Source: Chrysoperla carnea (Eukaryota; Arthropoda; Insecta; Neuroptera; Chrysopidae). Taken from it: DNA of 64,000 nucleotides. A model generated the notes under the pieces. It had not been told where the DNA came from. It did no database searches and saw nothing but the letters and a program-made list of their open reading frames with translations. The position numbers and the translations under genes are program-made. The stretch covers positions 95,589,435 through 95,653,434 of the forward strand of contig NC_058338.1 in NCBI RefSeq assembly GCF_905475395.1, given 5' to 3'. Shown piece by piece: positions 1-9,979 of this stretch. Within the stretch, counting starts at the first letter, position 1, and each line of letters opens with the position of its first letter.

Positions 1-297
1 TGATTTGTGGTCGAAATACAAATTTCTTGAATTCCTTGCTTCTGTGTATATGAATTAATACCACAAATTACACTGGTCAACAAAATTTGTTTTTTGTTTT
101 TTGTCACATTGATGCGAGAGACATTTCTTATAGTTTTTGAGGATGCTGAATTCGAATTCAAATTCAGAATTTCTCTAATACGTAATGTTTTCAAAATATT
201 TTTAGCTAAAAGAGGAAATAATTCATTTTTTTGTTATATTCGAAATTCCGTAACACCACTATATATTTCTTTTTTCATATGAAAATTTGAAAGACTT

Positions 298-1030
298 CTA
301 TGGCACGCCATTTTACTATTTAATGTCCGAAAAAAAATGATCGTAATAATAATACATTATTATTATGTTAACATCATAATAATAATCATTTTCATTATGT
401 ACATAATTTTAATTCAATCATTTTTATTATGTACATAATTTTAATTCAATCATTTTTATTATGTACATAATTTTAATTCATATTAAATAGTAAAACGGCG
501 TGCGCTATATTTCCATTATGTACATAATTTTAATTCAATCATTTTTATTATGTACATAATTTTAATTCTCTATTTCCATTATGTACATAATTTTAATTCA
601 ATCATTTTTATTATGTACATAATTTTAATTCTCTATTTCCATTATGTACATAATTTTAATTCAATCATTTTTTTTTAATCTAATTCAAATAAAATTAACT
701 GATTTATTATTATGTATCATCATAATAATAATACATTTTTATTATGATGATAACATAATAAAAATGTATTATTATTATGTATCATCATAATAATAATACA
801 TTATTATTATGATGATACATAATAATAATACATTTTTATTATGTTATCATCATAATTTTAATTCTCATCTCTCTTTTCTCATCTTATCTTATATCAATCT
901 CTCTTTTACTAGGATTTATTTTACAAAATATAAAATATAAAATATAAAATTTCTGATTGAAAAAAAATAATTAATTAATTTTTTTCTCGATAAAAATTAG
1001 TCTATTAAATAGTAAAATGGCGTGCCATAG
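298..1030. mobile_element. Nested MITE-like element with 27-bp inverted ends
   Basis: The ends form a perfect 27-bp inverted repeat (298-324 and 1004-1030) starting CTATGGCACGCC. ACTT flanks both sides (294-297 and 1031-1034), which fits a short target duplication. A diverged third copy of the terminal sequence lies inside at about 482-508, so the element is composite. The interior is ATT/TAA-rich tandem repeat with no coding frame. Confidence 0.75.
394..675. repeat. 33-bp minisatellite inside the nested MITE
   Basis: Roughly eight imperfect copies of a unit of about 33 bp (TTATGTACATAATTTTAATT plus a CAATCATTTTT part), interrupted at 482-513 by an internal copy of the element's terminal repeat. 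Downstream, 700-850 is made of complementary ATAATAATACATTATTATTA blocks able to fold back. Confidence 0.75.
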
Positions 1031-1502
1031 ACTTCCTTTTCTTTCCCTCTTCCTTTAAAATACTTTTTGAATCATTCCGATATCCATTTTGCTCTTCGAG
1101 AAATCATATCACATTTATTATAGTTAAAATACCTATACATTGTATTACTAATAATATAAATATTTATGTAGGTATAATTAATTAATTCTATACTTATATA
1201 TTTATATATTACCTATTCTATTTCTTGGAAGAAGATTTTGGAAAAATTCAAAAATGCTTTTGAGGGGGGAATTAATGGTATTTTCTGATGACGTAAATAT
1301 TTTCGTGAGGATAAAATATTCAATGGTGAAATATGACCTCGAATTAAGGAGAAAAACAAGTTTTTTTCATGTTAAGGGACGAATTTCTCGATAACGTGAC
1401 GTGCTGAAGCAATTTTGCAATCAGATTCATATTCAGCACGTCAAAAACTTTTCAAAAAGTAAAGTCATGCTTCTGTGACAAAATTTGTGTTGACCAGTGT
1501 TA

Positions 1503-2237
1503 TGAAATAAATAAATATTTCTAATTATAAATAAAGTACCTATAAGTAGTTTAAACTTTTAATATCATAGGATAAATATGATGTACGTACAATGCGGTTA
1601 TTTAGCCCAGGAAAATAAAAAATTTTATGCTTAAAAAATCTGAATGAAGTTTTTTCACCGGGATTGTTCTTGGGATGCAAAAAATTGTCTATAAAAAGAC
1701 CAATGCTAAAACATATGCGCAAAAAAAAAATTCAATGCCAAAGGTCGTGAAAATCAGTTTTAACTACTACACAAACAAGGTTCTGTACAAACTCTGCGTA
1801 AAAGCAAATATTTAACTTAAGAAAAGTTAGAGTAAGTCGCATATCAAATAACTACACGAAAATTACCAAAAATATTTTTGTATTTTAGTTTATTTAATAG
1901 TCGCATAAACAGCATGGTCATGAGCGACTTACAAACAATATTGAATATTTTAAACTACATTATACAACGTGTTCTATAATTGATTGTCGAAACCCGGCTC
2001 ACAAAAATAAGCTCATCAAGAGCACAAAAAAACTTTTTTCCTAATTTGCATCTGAGTTCTAATTTGGGAGATACGGGTATGGCAAAAGTTGATACATTTG
2101 TTCATTCACTGACTATCATTCGATAACCAGTAGACAATGATAATCAGTAGATATTAGTAAATTTCACTTAATAATGGAAGGTATTTTTAAAAAAGTATAA
2201 AAATATTTAATTGGATCTGGTCAAAATATCCCACTTC
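1503..2237. other. Unassigned AT-rich stretch
   Basis: No frame, RNA gene or repeat boundary could be supported here. Short open frames lack codon bias and splice context. Confidence 0.5.
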
Positions 2238-2805
2238 TTATATTTTTATTATATTCTGTGAGATTTTAAATGACTTTAATGTGTTTAGCACTTCCTGAGG
2301 GCTCTTCATGCTTCTCAGGCAACTGGATAAGTCCATTGGAGCAATGTTGAGTGGACAGTCAGTAAGTATGTGGTGTACTCTTAGTTGGGCGTTACATTTT
2401 GGGCACTTGTTGCAAGCCTCGCATGACATTAGGTTGTTATGTGTAATATACGTGTGACCAATTCTTAAGGTTGGGTGATTTCGAAGGTACTTTCCATACA
2501 TTATCTACTTGGTATATTAGTGATTCGAAGCTCATCCAAACTCCATTCCATTTGGTCCATATGTAATCGTTGACTGCGTTTTTAAACTCATCAGGTGTGG
2601 CTTCTTCACTTTTTATAAAGGTACCTTCAGTTAAAGCTTTTTTTGCCGCCAGATCTGCTTCTTCATTGCTTCTTTGGTGTGATGGTAGCCATACTAGTAT
2701 TGTGTGGCATTGACTATCATTTGGTTGCTGAAGCTTGCTTTGAATAGTTATAACTCTGGGGTCTTTGCTAATGTTATTTTTGATAGCATCGAGAGCTGAC
2801 TGAAT
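2238..2805 (-). pseudogene. LINE relic: RNase H and C-terminal part of a Jockey/I-type ORF2
   Basis: Read on the minus strand, about 2720-2510 translates to an RNase H end (WLPSHQRSNEEADLAAKKAL, matching the W-PSH---NE-AD motif). It continues after a frameshift near 2500 into LRIGHTYITHNNLMSCEACN and a cysteine/histidine cluster with HHILTDCP, which is typical of the C-terminus of LINE polyproteins. The reverse transcriptase is absent and the frame is broken, so this is a dead 5'-truncated copy. The clade is uncertain. Confidence 0.75.
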
Positions 2806-3046
2806 CAGAAAAAATTAGGCCTTGTGTACGTAGTTCAAAAATATTTTATAAATTAAATATATTTAAAAAAAAATAAAAATATTTGTTTTAATTTTTATAA
2901 TTTTTTTTTTCAGCCAAATATCTTGAGAACTATTGCTTCTACGGATATTTTTTACAGAACCCTTTTTTATGTAAAATTAAATCACGAACTTATTTTATAT
3001 GTTAAAACTGCTTCAAATTTGATAGTTTAAGAGATATTTGAAGAAA

Positions 3047-3562
3047 AACAAGTGAAAACAAACAATTGACTGAGTTAATTGTTGAAATACCATGCATAGT
3101 CAGTGTTGATTTCTTTATCACATTACATATACCAACATGTGACACATACATAACTGATAATCAAGTATAGTACATATTATAAAATTTCCGCCTAACAAAA
3201 GATGTTTAATTTTTGATAAGGAACATTTTTTACATTTAAACTTTTGTTCTATCTCTAACGGTTTACAAGATGGGTCCTACAGACCCAAGACCCAATTGAA
3301 CTATGATGCTCATTTACGAACTTGACCTCACTTTTTACGTCCTGAGTACGCTGTAAAAATTTCAGCTCGATATCTTTTTTCGTTTTTGAGTTATCGTGTC
3401 CACAGACGGACGGACGTAAAAAGTGAAAGTGACGTAAAAATTAGGTGATTTTATGAACACCTATGACAAAATTTTTTTCCTAGCATCATTATTTTTAAGC
3501 GTTACAAACTTGGGACTAAACTTAATATACTATGTATATTTCATATATACATGGTATAAAAA
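3047..3562 (+). repeat. Dispersed repeat family A, copy 1
   Basis: Begins at AACAAGTGAAAACAAACAAT and ends just after the near-palindrome TACTATGTATATTTCATATA followed by TACATGGTATAAAA. Contains the recognisable block TTATCGTGTCCACAGACGGA. Other copies lie near 15.86, 19.3, 41.05, 61.2 and 61.8 kb. This copy lacks about 45 bp present in the 19.3-kb copy. Non-coding; class not assigned. Confidence 0.75.
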
Positions 3563-4175
3563 TTTCGCGACCTTTAACTTTGAATATTTTTTTGGCATCC
3601 GAGTAAAGTCATTTCTCACATCCAAATAAAGATACTCCCGACGAAAAAACTTCACTTGGATTTTTTAAGCAAATCGACTTTTTTATTTTCTCATTTTTCT
3701 GGACTATATTATAGTTATATAAAAAAATTTTTAATCAAAGATAATTGTCTACAATGTCCACAATGTAAATATTATCTATATATCTATCAACTTATTGATG
3801 ATAAAACCAATCGTAATTTAATTTATACTTTTCTATTTATTTATTTATTTATAAATAAATATATATAAAAAAAAATTATTATTGAGTGTAATAAATGTAC
3901 TCACCATTATACTTACCTACCGTAGCACAAAAAATATTAAGTATAAAGATGTAACCTCATGAAGACACTTATGACGCTGACTTTCAACGTCAAATTAGAG
4001 TTCTATCTAGCTGAAAAAAATAAAGCTTTATCCAGCGTTAAATTTAAAAAATGGGCGACAAAAAAGTTTATTAATATCGAAAGTCGATATCTCGAGATAT
4101 ACGTACTAAGAGTAATTGCTTAATAATGCCAACTATAAAAACTTTTCCATCTATAAAAATTACAATCCCTACCTA
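3563..4175. other. AT-rich intergenic DNA with repeat fragment
   Basis: No gene is visible. The stretch around 3985-4030 (CGTCAAATTAGAGTTCTATC) resembles 34965-35010, so it is a piece of another dispersed repeat. Confidence 0.4.
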
Positions 4176-4652
4176 TCTCTATATATTATAAATGCGAAAG
4201 TAAGCATGTTTGTTTGTTTGTTTGTTTGTTACGCTTTCACGCCAAAACTAGCGAATAGTTTTTAATGAAACTTTACAGTAATATAGCTGATGTATCAGAA
4301 TAACACATGAGATATAATTTATAAAGATATATTAATAAAAAATTTAAGAATTAATTTAATTTGACATTACAATAAATTACAGATTTCTGTAAAAGTAGTC
4401 ATTTGATATTACCTTAAATTACAGATTTTTGTAAAAATAGTCAATATAAAATATTTCATGGCCATCTTTTCTGATATACTCAATGAATAATTACGACAAT
4501 TATACATTTAAAAAATAGAAAACCATACATAATTATATTTTACCTGTGTAAAACAATCCATTATTTCGAGTGTTATAGAAAGGGGATAAGCCAGAGCAAT
4601 CTTTATCAATCTTTACTTTTAAACCCAGCGAAGCGGGTGGGTATCACTCTAG
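4176..4652 (+). mobile_element. Non-autonomous Helitron
   Basis: Starts with TC (TCTCTATATATTATAAATGC) after an A, continues with the common insect Helitron 5' phrase TTACGCTTTCACGCC, and ends with a GC-rich hairpin (ACCCAGCGAAGCGGGTGGGT) a few bases before CTAG, followed by T. This matches the 5'-TC / 3'-hairpin-CTRR, A|T insertion rule of Helitrons. No Rep/helicase is present, so it was mobilised in trans. Confidence 0.75.
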
Positions 4653-4977
4653 TACAATAATATTTTGTGTATATCTGTAATAAAAATTAAAAGAAAATTC
4701 TTCATTTCATTGTTCAAATTATTATTAAATACAAATTTTATTTGTTTATAAAAGTAAATAAATAAATAAATATTAGAAGAATTGTGTTACTTAATTAAAT
4801 TTTAATGAATTAAGAAAATTGTAGCTTTGTAGTTATTAAAGTGGCAAGCTTTTATTGGTCTATACACTTTCTTTTCTGACACTTTATTATTATTATTTAT
4901 GATTTATCTGACACTTTCCGTGTTGATCTTAATCACCGGAATTCGATAATTTTATATTAATTTATTAATTTATTAAT

Positions 4978-5215
4978 TTATTTTTTAATTAAATGACATT
5001 TACCGTGGAAATTTTTTATACACCGGTAATCAATTTTTTTTTTCTTTTTTATTATATAACATGTACCGTGGAAATTTTTATACACCGGTATCAATATTTT
5101 TTTAATTAAATGACATTTACCGTGGAAATTTTTTATACACCGGTAATCAATTTTTTTTTCTTTTTTATTATATAACATGTACCGTGGAAATTTTTATACA
5201 CCGGTATCAATATTT
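4978..5215. repeat. Two-copy tandem repeat of about 117 bp
   Basis: Each unit contains two related halves with the phrase ACCGTGGAAATTTTTATACA followed by CCGGT, giving four occurrences. Flanking pieces at about 4911 and 5233 carry GACACTTTCCG and ATCACCGGA as degenerate members. No coding role is visible. Confidence 0.8.
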
Positions 5216-5546
5216 ATTTATTTTTTATAATATTTGACACTTTCCGGTAGATTTTTTTTTTATCACCGGAAAAAGAAGTTTAATTAATATATTATTTTTT
5301 GTTTTTAGGTAAACAAATTTCATATTTATTTATTTTAGACATTCTTACTTTTAAGGATGTCAGCTATCCTACTCGTGAGTTTTTGATGGTTTTCCACGAT
5401 GTTTAAGGTGAATACCGGGATAGTCTACGAAAAGTCGGCCATCACCGCATTATCTTTTAATATTATTATTATTATTATATATATATATATTTTTTTTTTT
5501 GACGAATTCTATGTATACATTGTATATCGAAAGAGAACGAATAAAA

Positions 5547-5548
<2 letters not shown>
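5216..5548. other. AT-rich flank of the retrotransposon cluster
   Basis: Contains (ATT)n running into (TA)n and T-runs at about 5460-5500, and no supportable gene. Confidence 0.4.

Positions 5549-5579
<31 letters not shown>
5549..5579. repeat. (ATT)n microsatellite at the 3' end of retrotransposon copy 1
   Basis: About ten ATT units abut the 3' end of the first Dong-like element. This is the target sequence expected for the Dong lineage. Confidence 0.9.
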
Positions 5580-8500
5580 GATTTAAATTTGATATTAACG
5601 TATTCATGTCTGCCAAGGAGGGAGAGAGGATACAGGATTTACACCCCAGAGCCTCCCATCTCCTTGAGAGACATAAATCTTCACAAGGCAGCTACGTCTT
5701 TTGAAGAAAGTTCACTGACTTGTGGCCGTGTAGTCTGTACGTCCGTCAGTCCACGCGACGTCTGTTGGTCCGTCTGTTTTCCGAGTCGGTGGTACGTAAG
5801 TCTGTCTAATGTCCTGGTCAAGCAGGCTCCGTCCCTGCACCGCAGCGATGTGGAACCTACTAAAAGAAAAAAAATAGAAAAAGAAGAAAGAAACTTCAAG
5901 GGCTGTTACTTGAAGACAGTCTGATGCGATCTCAATGTACGAAGGGTGCCTATAATGACAGCCTTCTGCATAGAAGAGATAAGGTGACGAAGATGAGACC
6001 TGCAGACCGGAATTTGAGATAGATTCGTCTCGAGAGTTGGACGAATTCCGCCTAGGCAACCGATAATGAGGACAACCATTTTGACTGAGTAGCCAGGGTG
6101 TAGTTGTCGTAGTTCTTGTAAGAGATCAAGATATTTAGTCCGTTTTTGCTCCTCCTTCGTGACTATGTTCGTTTCTGCAGGCGCAGAGAACTCGATGACA
6201 TACATAGTCTTAGATAAGATATCCTGGAGCACTATATCAGGCTTAGTAGCAGAGAGCTGCCTGGTAGTTGGGAACGAGAAATTCCAGAAGATAATGCATT
6301 TCTCGTTCGTGACGACGGACTCGATCTCGCCTGGAGCATATGGTAGGACTGGCGTAGGGTCCACTTCATACTTGTGTCTCAAGAAGTAGTACAGCACGCG
6401 GAGGGCAGCGTTATGGCGATGTATGTAGGTGTTCGTGGCATAAGAAGGACATGCCGAGATGAGGTGCATCAGCGTCTCCGGCTGAGATTTGCACGCTCTG
6501 CACATAGTGGTGGAGACTGCTTGCTTATATACATACTTTTGGTGAGTTAGCGTCGCTATCACACCATCTTGGGCAGCGATGATAAAGCCTTCTGTTTCGG
6601 ACTTGAGTCCAGCTGATCGGAGAAAAGAGAACGTAAGATCAACGGAAAGACTACAGGTGTCTAGATGACGGTAGAACATTCCCTGATGGTCACGATTCCG
6701 ATGATCTTCGAAGAGGGAGCGTATTTCAGCTCGTTTTACAGCTGAACGAAGTCGAGATTTGGAGAGAAGGACCACGTTATCATCAAGATCACAATTAGAC
6801 GGATCAAAAGCAAGGCCCAATTTAGACGCTGCATGTTGTGCTGCAGAGAACAAGAATGCTCCTTTACCCTGTAACTCATGATCGCGCACGAGTTTCATAA
6901 GAGGGTCAGAACTATTTATGACCTGACAAGCTATTCCTAAAACTACCCTATCATGTAGACATTCAACGGATAAGAGACCTCTACCTCCTTGCTGGCGTGG
7001 GAGGTAATTACGCGGTACAGAAGCACGTGAGTGCAAACTACGATTGACGTTCATGAGTTTGCGAGTGCCTCTATCAAGTTCCTTAAGCTCCTCTATTGTC
7101 CATTTGATGGAACCAAAAGAATAGAGAAGGATGGGTATTGCAAGCATATTAGTAGCACGGATCTTATGGATCCCAGACAATTCTGATTGCCAGATTTGTC
7201 GAAGACGGTGCCTATACCTGCCGCGAAGAGCTTCCTTGACAGTAGACACACTTTGAATGTGGTTTTCACCGACACCCAAATATGTGTAGAGCTCTTCTTC
7301 ATCGAGATGTTTCACGATGCTTCCATCTGTGAGCTGCACGTCTGCATCGTAATCAGGGACACGACCCCTCTTACAATGAATGACGGCACATTTATCGAGT
7401 CCGAATTCCATGCCAATAGCCTTCGTGTACTGATGGACAGCTTTGAGAGCTTGAGATAGACTGCTCTCAGAAGAAGCATAAAGTTTCAGGTCATCCATAT
7501 AGAATAGATGAGTTACCTGATGCTTCCTATCTGTCGGGGGACCACAACGGTAACCAGTTTCTTCTCGCAAGCGCAAGGAAAGGGGCATAAGGGAGATGCA
7601 GAATAAAAGCGGGCTAAGGCTGTCGCCTTGATAGACACCACGCTTATACGTTACCAGATCTGTTGAGACAGTACGTTTACCACATCTAATGGTAAATTTG
7701 GTCTTCCACAAAGGTAACAGCTCTTCGATGCATCTGATGATATCGGGGTGAATTTTCAAACATTTGAGCAGCACCAATATGAGTTGGTGAGAGGTAGTGT
7801 CAAATGCTTTCCTATAATCCACCCAGGCCATACTCAGGTCGCGCTGATACTGACGAGCGTCTTGACAGATACATCTGTCAACAAGAAGATTATCTTTGCA
7901 ACCTGATATACCTCGTTTGGAGCCGCGTTGCTCGTATATCATCTGCCAAACCGGTTCTATGGATGTGAGTATGCGTTCATTAAGAATGGAGGTGAACGCT
8001 TTGTACACGGTATTGAGACATGTAATCGGGCGATAATTGCTCGGAACTGAAAGGTCTCCTTTCTTGGGAATCAAAACTGTTCGTCCTTCCGCGAACCACG
8101 TTGGAAAGGTCCCGTACCCAAGGATGTATGAAGTAAAGTGCCTAGCAAGATGTGCGTGTGTGGAAGTTAAACGTTTCCACCAGAAGTTGGACACAGCATC
8201 CATGCCAGGCGCCGAATGATTCTTCTTGCTTTTGAAAGCAAGGGATACTTCATCAGCGGTAATTGATGTTAGGACCGCTTGTTCTGCTAGGCGCGCGTTG
8301 CAGAACCTTTCGAACAGTTTGATTGGTCTTATATTTTTATCTACACTAGTCGACTTTTCATATAAATCACGCCAGTAGCCATCGATTTGCTCTATCGAAG
8401 GTGGATTCTCGACGAGAGAAGGGGGTTTTGCGAATAAACGGGAAGGATTCGATACAAAGATCTTGTTCTCTCGAATACACTTCTCGCGTTTAACTAGCTT

Positions 8501-9935
8501 TTTTCGAGCGAGAGCTAGTGCACGTATCTTTTCAATGTTTCGCTGCTTGATAGTGAGCAGGATACCCTTGTTTAGTGTGTGGTGTTGGTGCCTGAGTTCA
8601 CGCGCGAAGGCTCGCACCTTTGGGGTGAAGGGTTTACCAGCTTTCTGGTACTCTAACACACACTCGATACGTGATACCGTCTGTCGAAGAGGCGTCAACT
8701 TGGAGTCAAGTTGCTCTATACGCTTGCGTGTTTTCTCCTCGGCTGTCTCAGTAGACTTGGGGGCGGGAGAAAGAGCACACATTGCAGCATAGACTGAGCT
8801 ATCGATTTCGAGTAGGCTACTTGTGCGATTTAGATGATCGTCGACGATCTGGTTGATTAAAGCAAGGTCTTGTGCTTTGGCAAACGTTTTGCGATACTTT
8901 GGACGTTTGCGTTTGGAAAGGTCATTATCGGTTATGAACAGGATATTTTGAAACCGTTCTTTAAGCTCTTCCAAACGAGTGTTTGGTGGCTCAGCAGGAA
9001 GGATCGGAGTTTCCTCTACGTTCGCTTCCGTGGTCGAAGTGAGTGGCGTGGCTGTTTCCGCCGTTAACACAGGTAGTGCTGGGATATCTCTGGGTATCAG
9101 AGGCGTAGGTGGTGAAGCCTCTAACACAGGTGGTGGTGGGGTATTTTGACATACCCGATCCTGTGTCTCAGTATCAGATCTCTCACTCTCTAATACTGGC
9201 TCATCCTGAGATATTCCATCCTGTGTCTCAGCAACTAATGTCTCACGTGTAGAATGAACTACACCAGTAGCAGCCGGCTCTATCTCATCACCTTGATTCA
9301 CTTCCGCTTGCGTAGTCCTGCATTGTTTCTTTTGTCCTGTTCGGGGGTTGTCAAATCCGGTTTTTTTGAGACGGGATACTTGATCGCGCAGATGTTGCGA
9401 TTTCATGTGGGAAAGTTCGGGATGCTTTTCGCACCAGAGGGTGTGCATCCTGCCCATATAGCCACGTCTCGATGGTTCACTTGCTTCGTAGCAAGTGAGC
9501 AGGTCAGCCTTAAGTGCCTTCGTCCATTGAAAGCGCTGAAGACGACTGTTTTGTGTGCTCGCTCGACTTTCTTGAGAAGTGCCTTGAGATGGCTCTTCGT
9601 CGTCAGCGGCACGTCTAGTCTCCGGGACTAGCCTGGGATCCAAAGCCAAATTTGATTGCTCTCCCTCATATCCGTGAGAGCTACCCCCTATAGGTAAGGT
9701 AGAAGCGTCACCTGCAGGGGGGCGGGGTTCTGTAGGACTGGGTCGACTACTACCCGCCTGAGGACCGAAAAATCTGCTTCTCAAATTTGACATTTTTGGA
9801 TTTGACTCATTTAGCTCCGCTGAGTCAGCACGGACCCACCTCGTTAGCCCATCACTTTGAGCGGAATTGATGGTTACCGGGTATGGCACGTGTCCTAGTG
9901 TTAGGCTCGGACGTGAGGTTAGGGATTGCCTGCCC
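5580..9935 (-). mobile_element. Dong/R4-clade non-LTR retrotransposon, copy 1, full length
   Basis: A complete element of about 4.36 kb on the minus strand, bounded on both sides by (TTA)n microsatellite. It holds one long frame encoding a DNA-binding N-terminus, reverse transcriptase and a restriction-enzyme-like endonuclease. The 3' untranslated part (5580-5905) contains a run of GTCCGTCTGTC-like imperfect repeats. Dong elements are known to insert into TAA repeats, and both flanks here agree. It is nearly identical to the neighbouring copy, indicating recent activity. Confidence 0.9.
5906..9793 (-). CDS. Dong/R4-type retrotransposon polyprotein (RT plus REL endonuclease), copy 1
   Basis: The single ORF carries out target-primed reverse transcription: an endonuclease nicks the TAA-repeat target and the reverse transcriptase copies the element RNA there. 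Counting from the first in-frame ATG (9793) it has 1295 residues. A Myb/SANT-like DNA-binding segment lies at about 86-145. The RT core is at about 555-800, with GRTVLIPKKGD, the motif A block DYRKAFD, QGDSLSPLLF and the catalytic YMDD at 765-768. A C-X2-C-X7-H-X4-C knuckle sits at 1098-1115, followed by the PD...E...K-type endonuclease from about 1185. There are no stops or frameshifts. The frame stays open upstream of the ATG (a GTG lies at 9889) right into the flanking repeat, so the true start is uncertain. YMDDLKLYA plus the CCHC/REL end supports the R4/Dong clade over R2. Confidence 0.9.
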   Translation of the reverse strand: MSNLRSRFFGPQAGSSRPSPTEPRPPAGDASTLPIGGSSHGYEGEQSNLALDPRLVPETRRAADDEEPSQGTSQESRASTQNSRLQRFQWTKALKADLLTCYEASEPSRRGYMGRMHTLWCEKHPELSHMKSQHLRDQVSRLKKTGFDNPRTGQKKQCRTTQAEVNQGDEIEPAATGVVHSTRETLVAETQDGISQDEPVLESERSDTETQDRVCQNTPPPPVLEASPPTPLIPRDIPALPVLTAETATPLTSTTEANVEETPILPAEPPNTRLEELKERFQNILFITDNDLSKRKRPKYRKTFAKAQDLALINQIVDDHLNRTSSLLEIDSSVYAAMCALSPAPKSTETAEEKTRKRIEQLDSKLTPLRQTVSRIECVLEYQKAGKPFTPKVRAFARELRHQHHTLNKGILLTIKQRNIEKIRALALARKKLVKREKCIRENKIFVSNPSRLFAKPPSLVENPPSIEQIDGYWRDLYEKSTSVDKNIRPIKLFERFCNARLAEQAVLTSITADEVSLAFKSKKNHSAPGMDAVSNFWWKRLTSTHAHLARHFTSYILGYGTFPTWFAEGRTVLIPKKGDLSVPSNYRPITCLNTVYKAFTSILNERILTSIEPVWQMIYEQRGSKRGISGCKDNLLVDRCICQDARQYQRDLSMAWVDYRKAFDTTSHQLILVLLKCLKIHPDIIRCIEELLPLWKTKFTIRCGKRTVSTDLVTYKRGVYQGDSLSPLLFCISLMPLSLRLREETGYRCGPPTDRKHQVTHLFYMDDLKLYASSESSLSQALKAVHQYTKAIGMEFGLDKCAVIHCKRGRVPDYDADVQLTDGSIVKHLDEEELYTYLGVGENHIQSVSTVKEALRGRYRHRLRQIWQSELSGIHKIRATNMLAIPILLYSFGSIKWTIEELKELDRGTRKLMNVNRSLHSRASVPRNYLPRQQGGRGLLSVECLHDRVVLGIACQVINSSDPLMKLVRDHELQGKGAFLFSAAQHAASKLGLAFDPSNCDLDDNVVLLSKSRLRSAVKRAEIRSLFEDHRNRDHQGMFYRHLDTCSLSVDLTFSFLRSAGLKSETEGFIIAAQDGVIATLTHQKYVYKQAVSTTMCRACKSQPETLMHLISACPSYATNTYIHRHNAALRVLYYFLRHKYEVDPTPVLPYAPGEIESVVTNEKCIIFWNFSFPTTRQLSATKPDIVLQDILSKTMYVIEFSAPAETNIVTKEEQKRTKYLDLLQELRQLHPGYSVKMVVLIIGCLGGIRPTLETNLSQIPVCRSHLRHLISSMQKAVIIGTLRTLRSHQTVFK

Positions 9936-9979
<44 letters not shown>
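9936..9979. repeat. (TTA)n microsatellite between the two retrotransposons
   Basis: About 44 bp of uninterrupted TTA repeat is the only DNA between the 5' end of copy 1 and the 3' end of copy 2. Confidence 0.95.

Larger units (their letters stand above)
71..1499. mobile_element. DNA transposon-like element with CACTGGTCAACA inverted ends
   Basis: The left end reads CACTGGTCAACAAAATTTG from 71 and the right end is its near-perfect inverse, ending at 1499. A TTA trinucleotide lies directly outside each end (68-70 and 1500-1502), as expected of a target duplication. No transposase frame survives, so it looks non-autonomous. A second element (298-1030) is inserted inside it, so this is the older insertion. 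The superfamily is not assigned. Confidence 0.7.

Noticed and set aside
394-675. CRISPR-like array of short repeats
   Set aside because: Repeats are contiguous with no unique spacers, are AT-rich, and lie inside a eukaryotic MITE.
5499-5924. Plus-strand frame with a poly-Tyr run
   Set aside because: The poly-Tyr comes from the ATT microsatellite and the rest is antisense to the retrotransposon 3' UTR.
8463-9631. Plus-strand open frames inside the Dong elements
   Set aside because: They are antisense shadows of the retrotransposon polyprotein and recur identically in the second copy.
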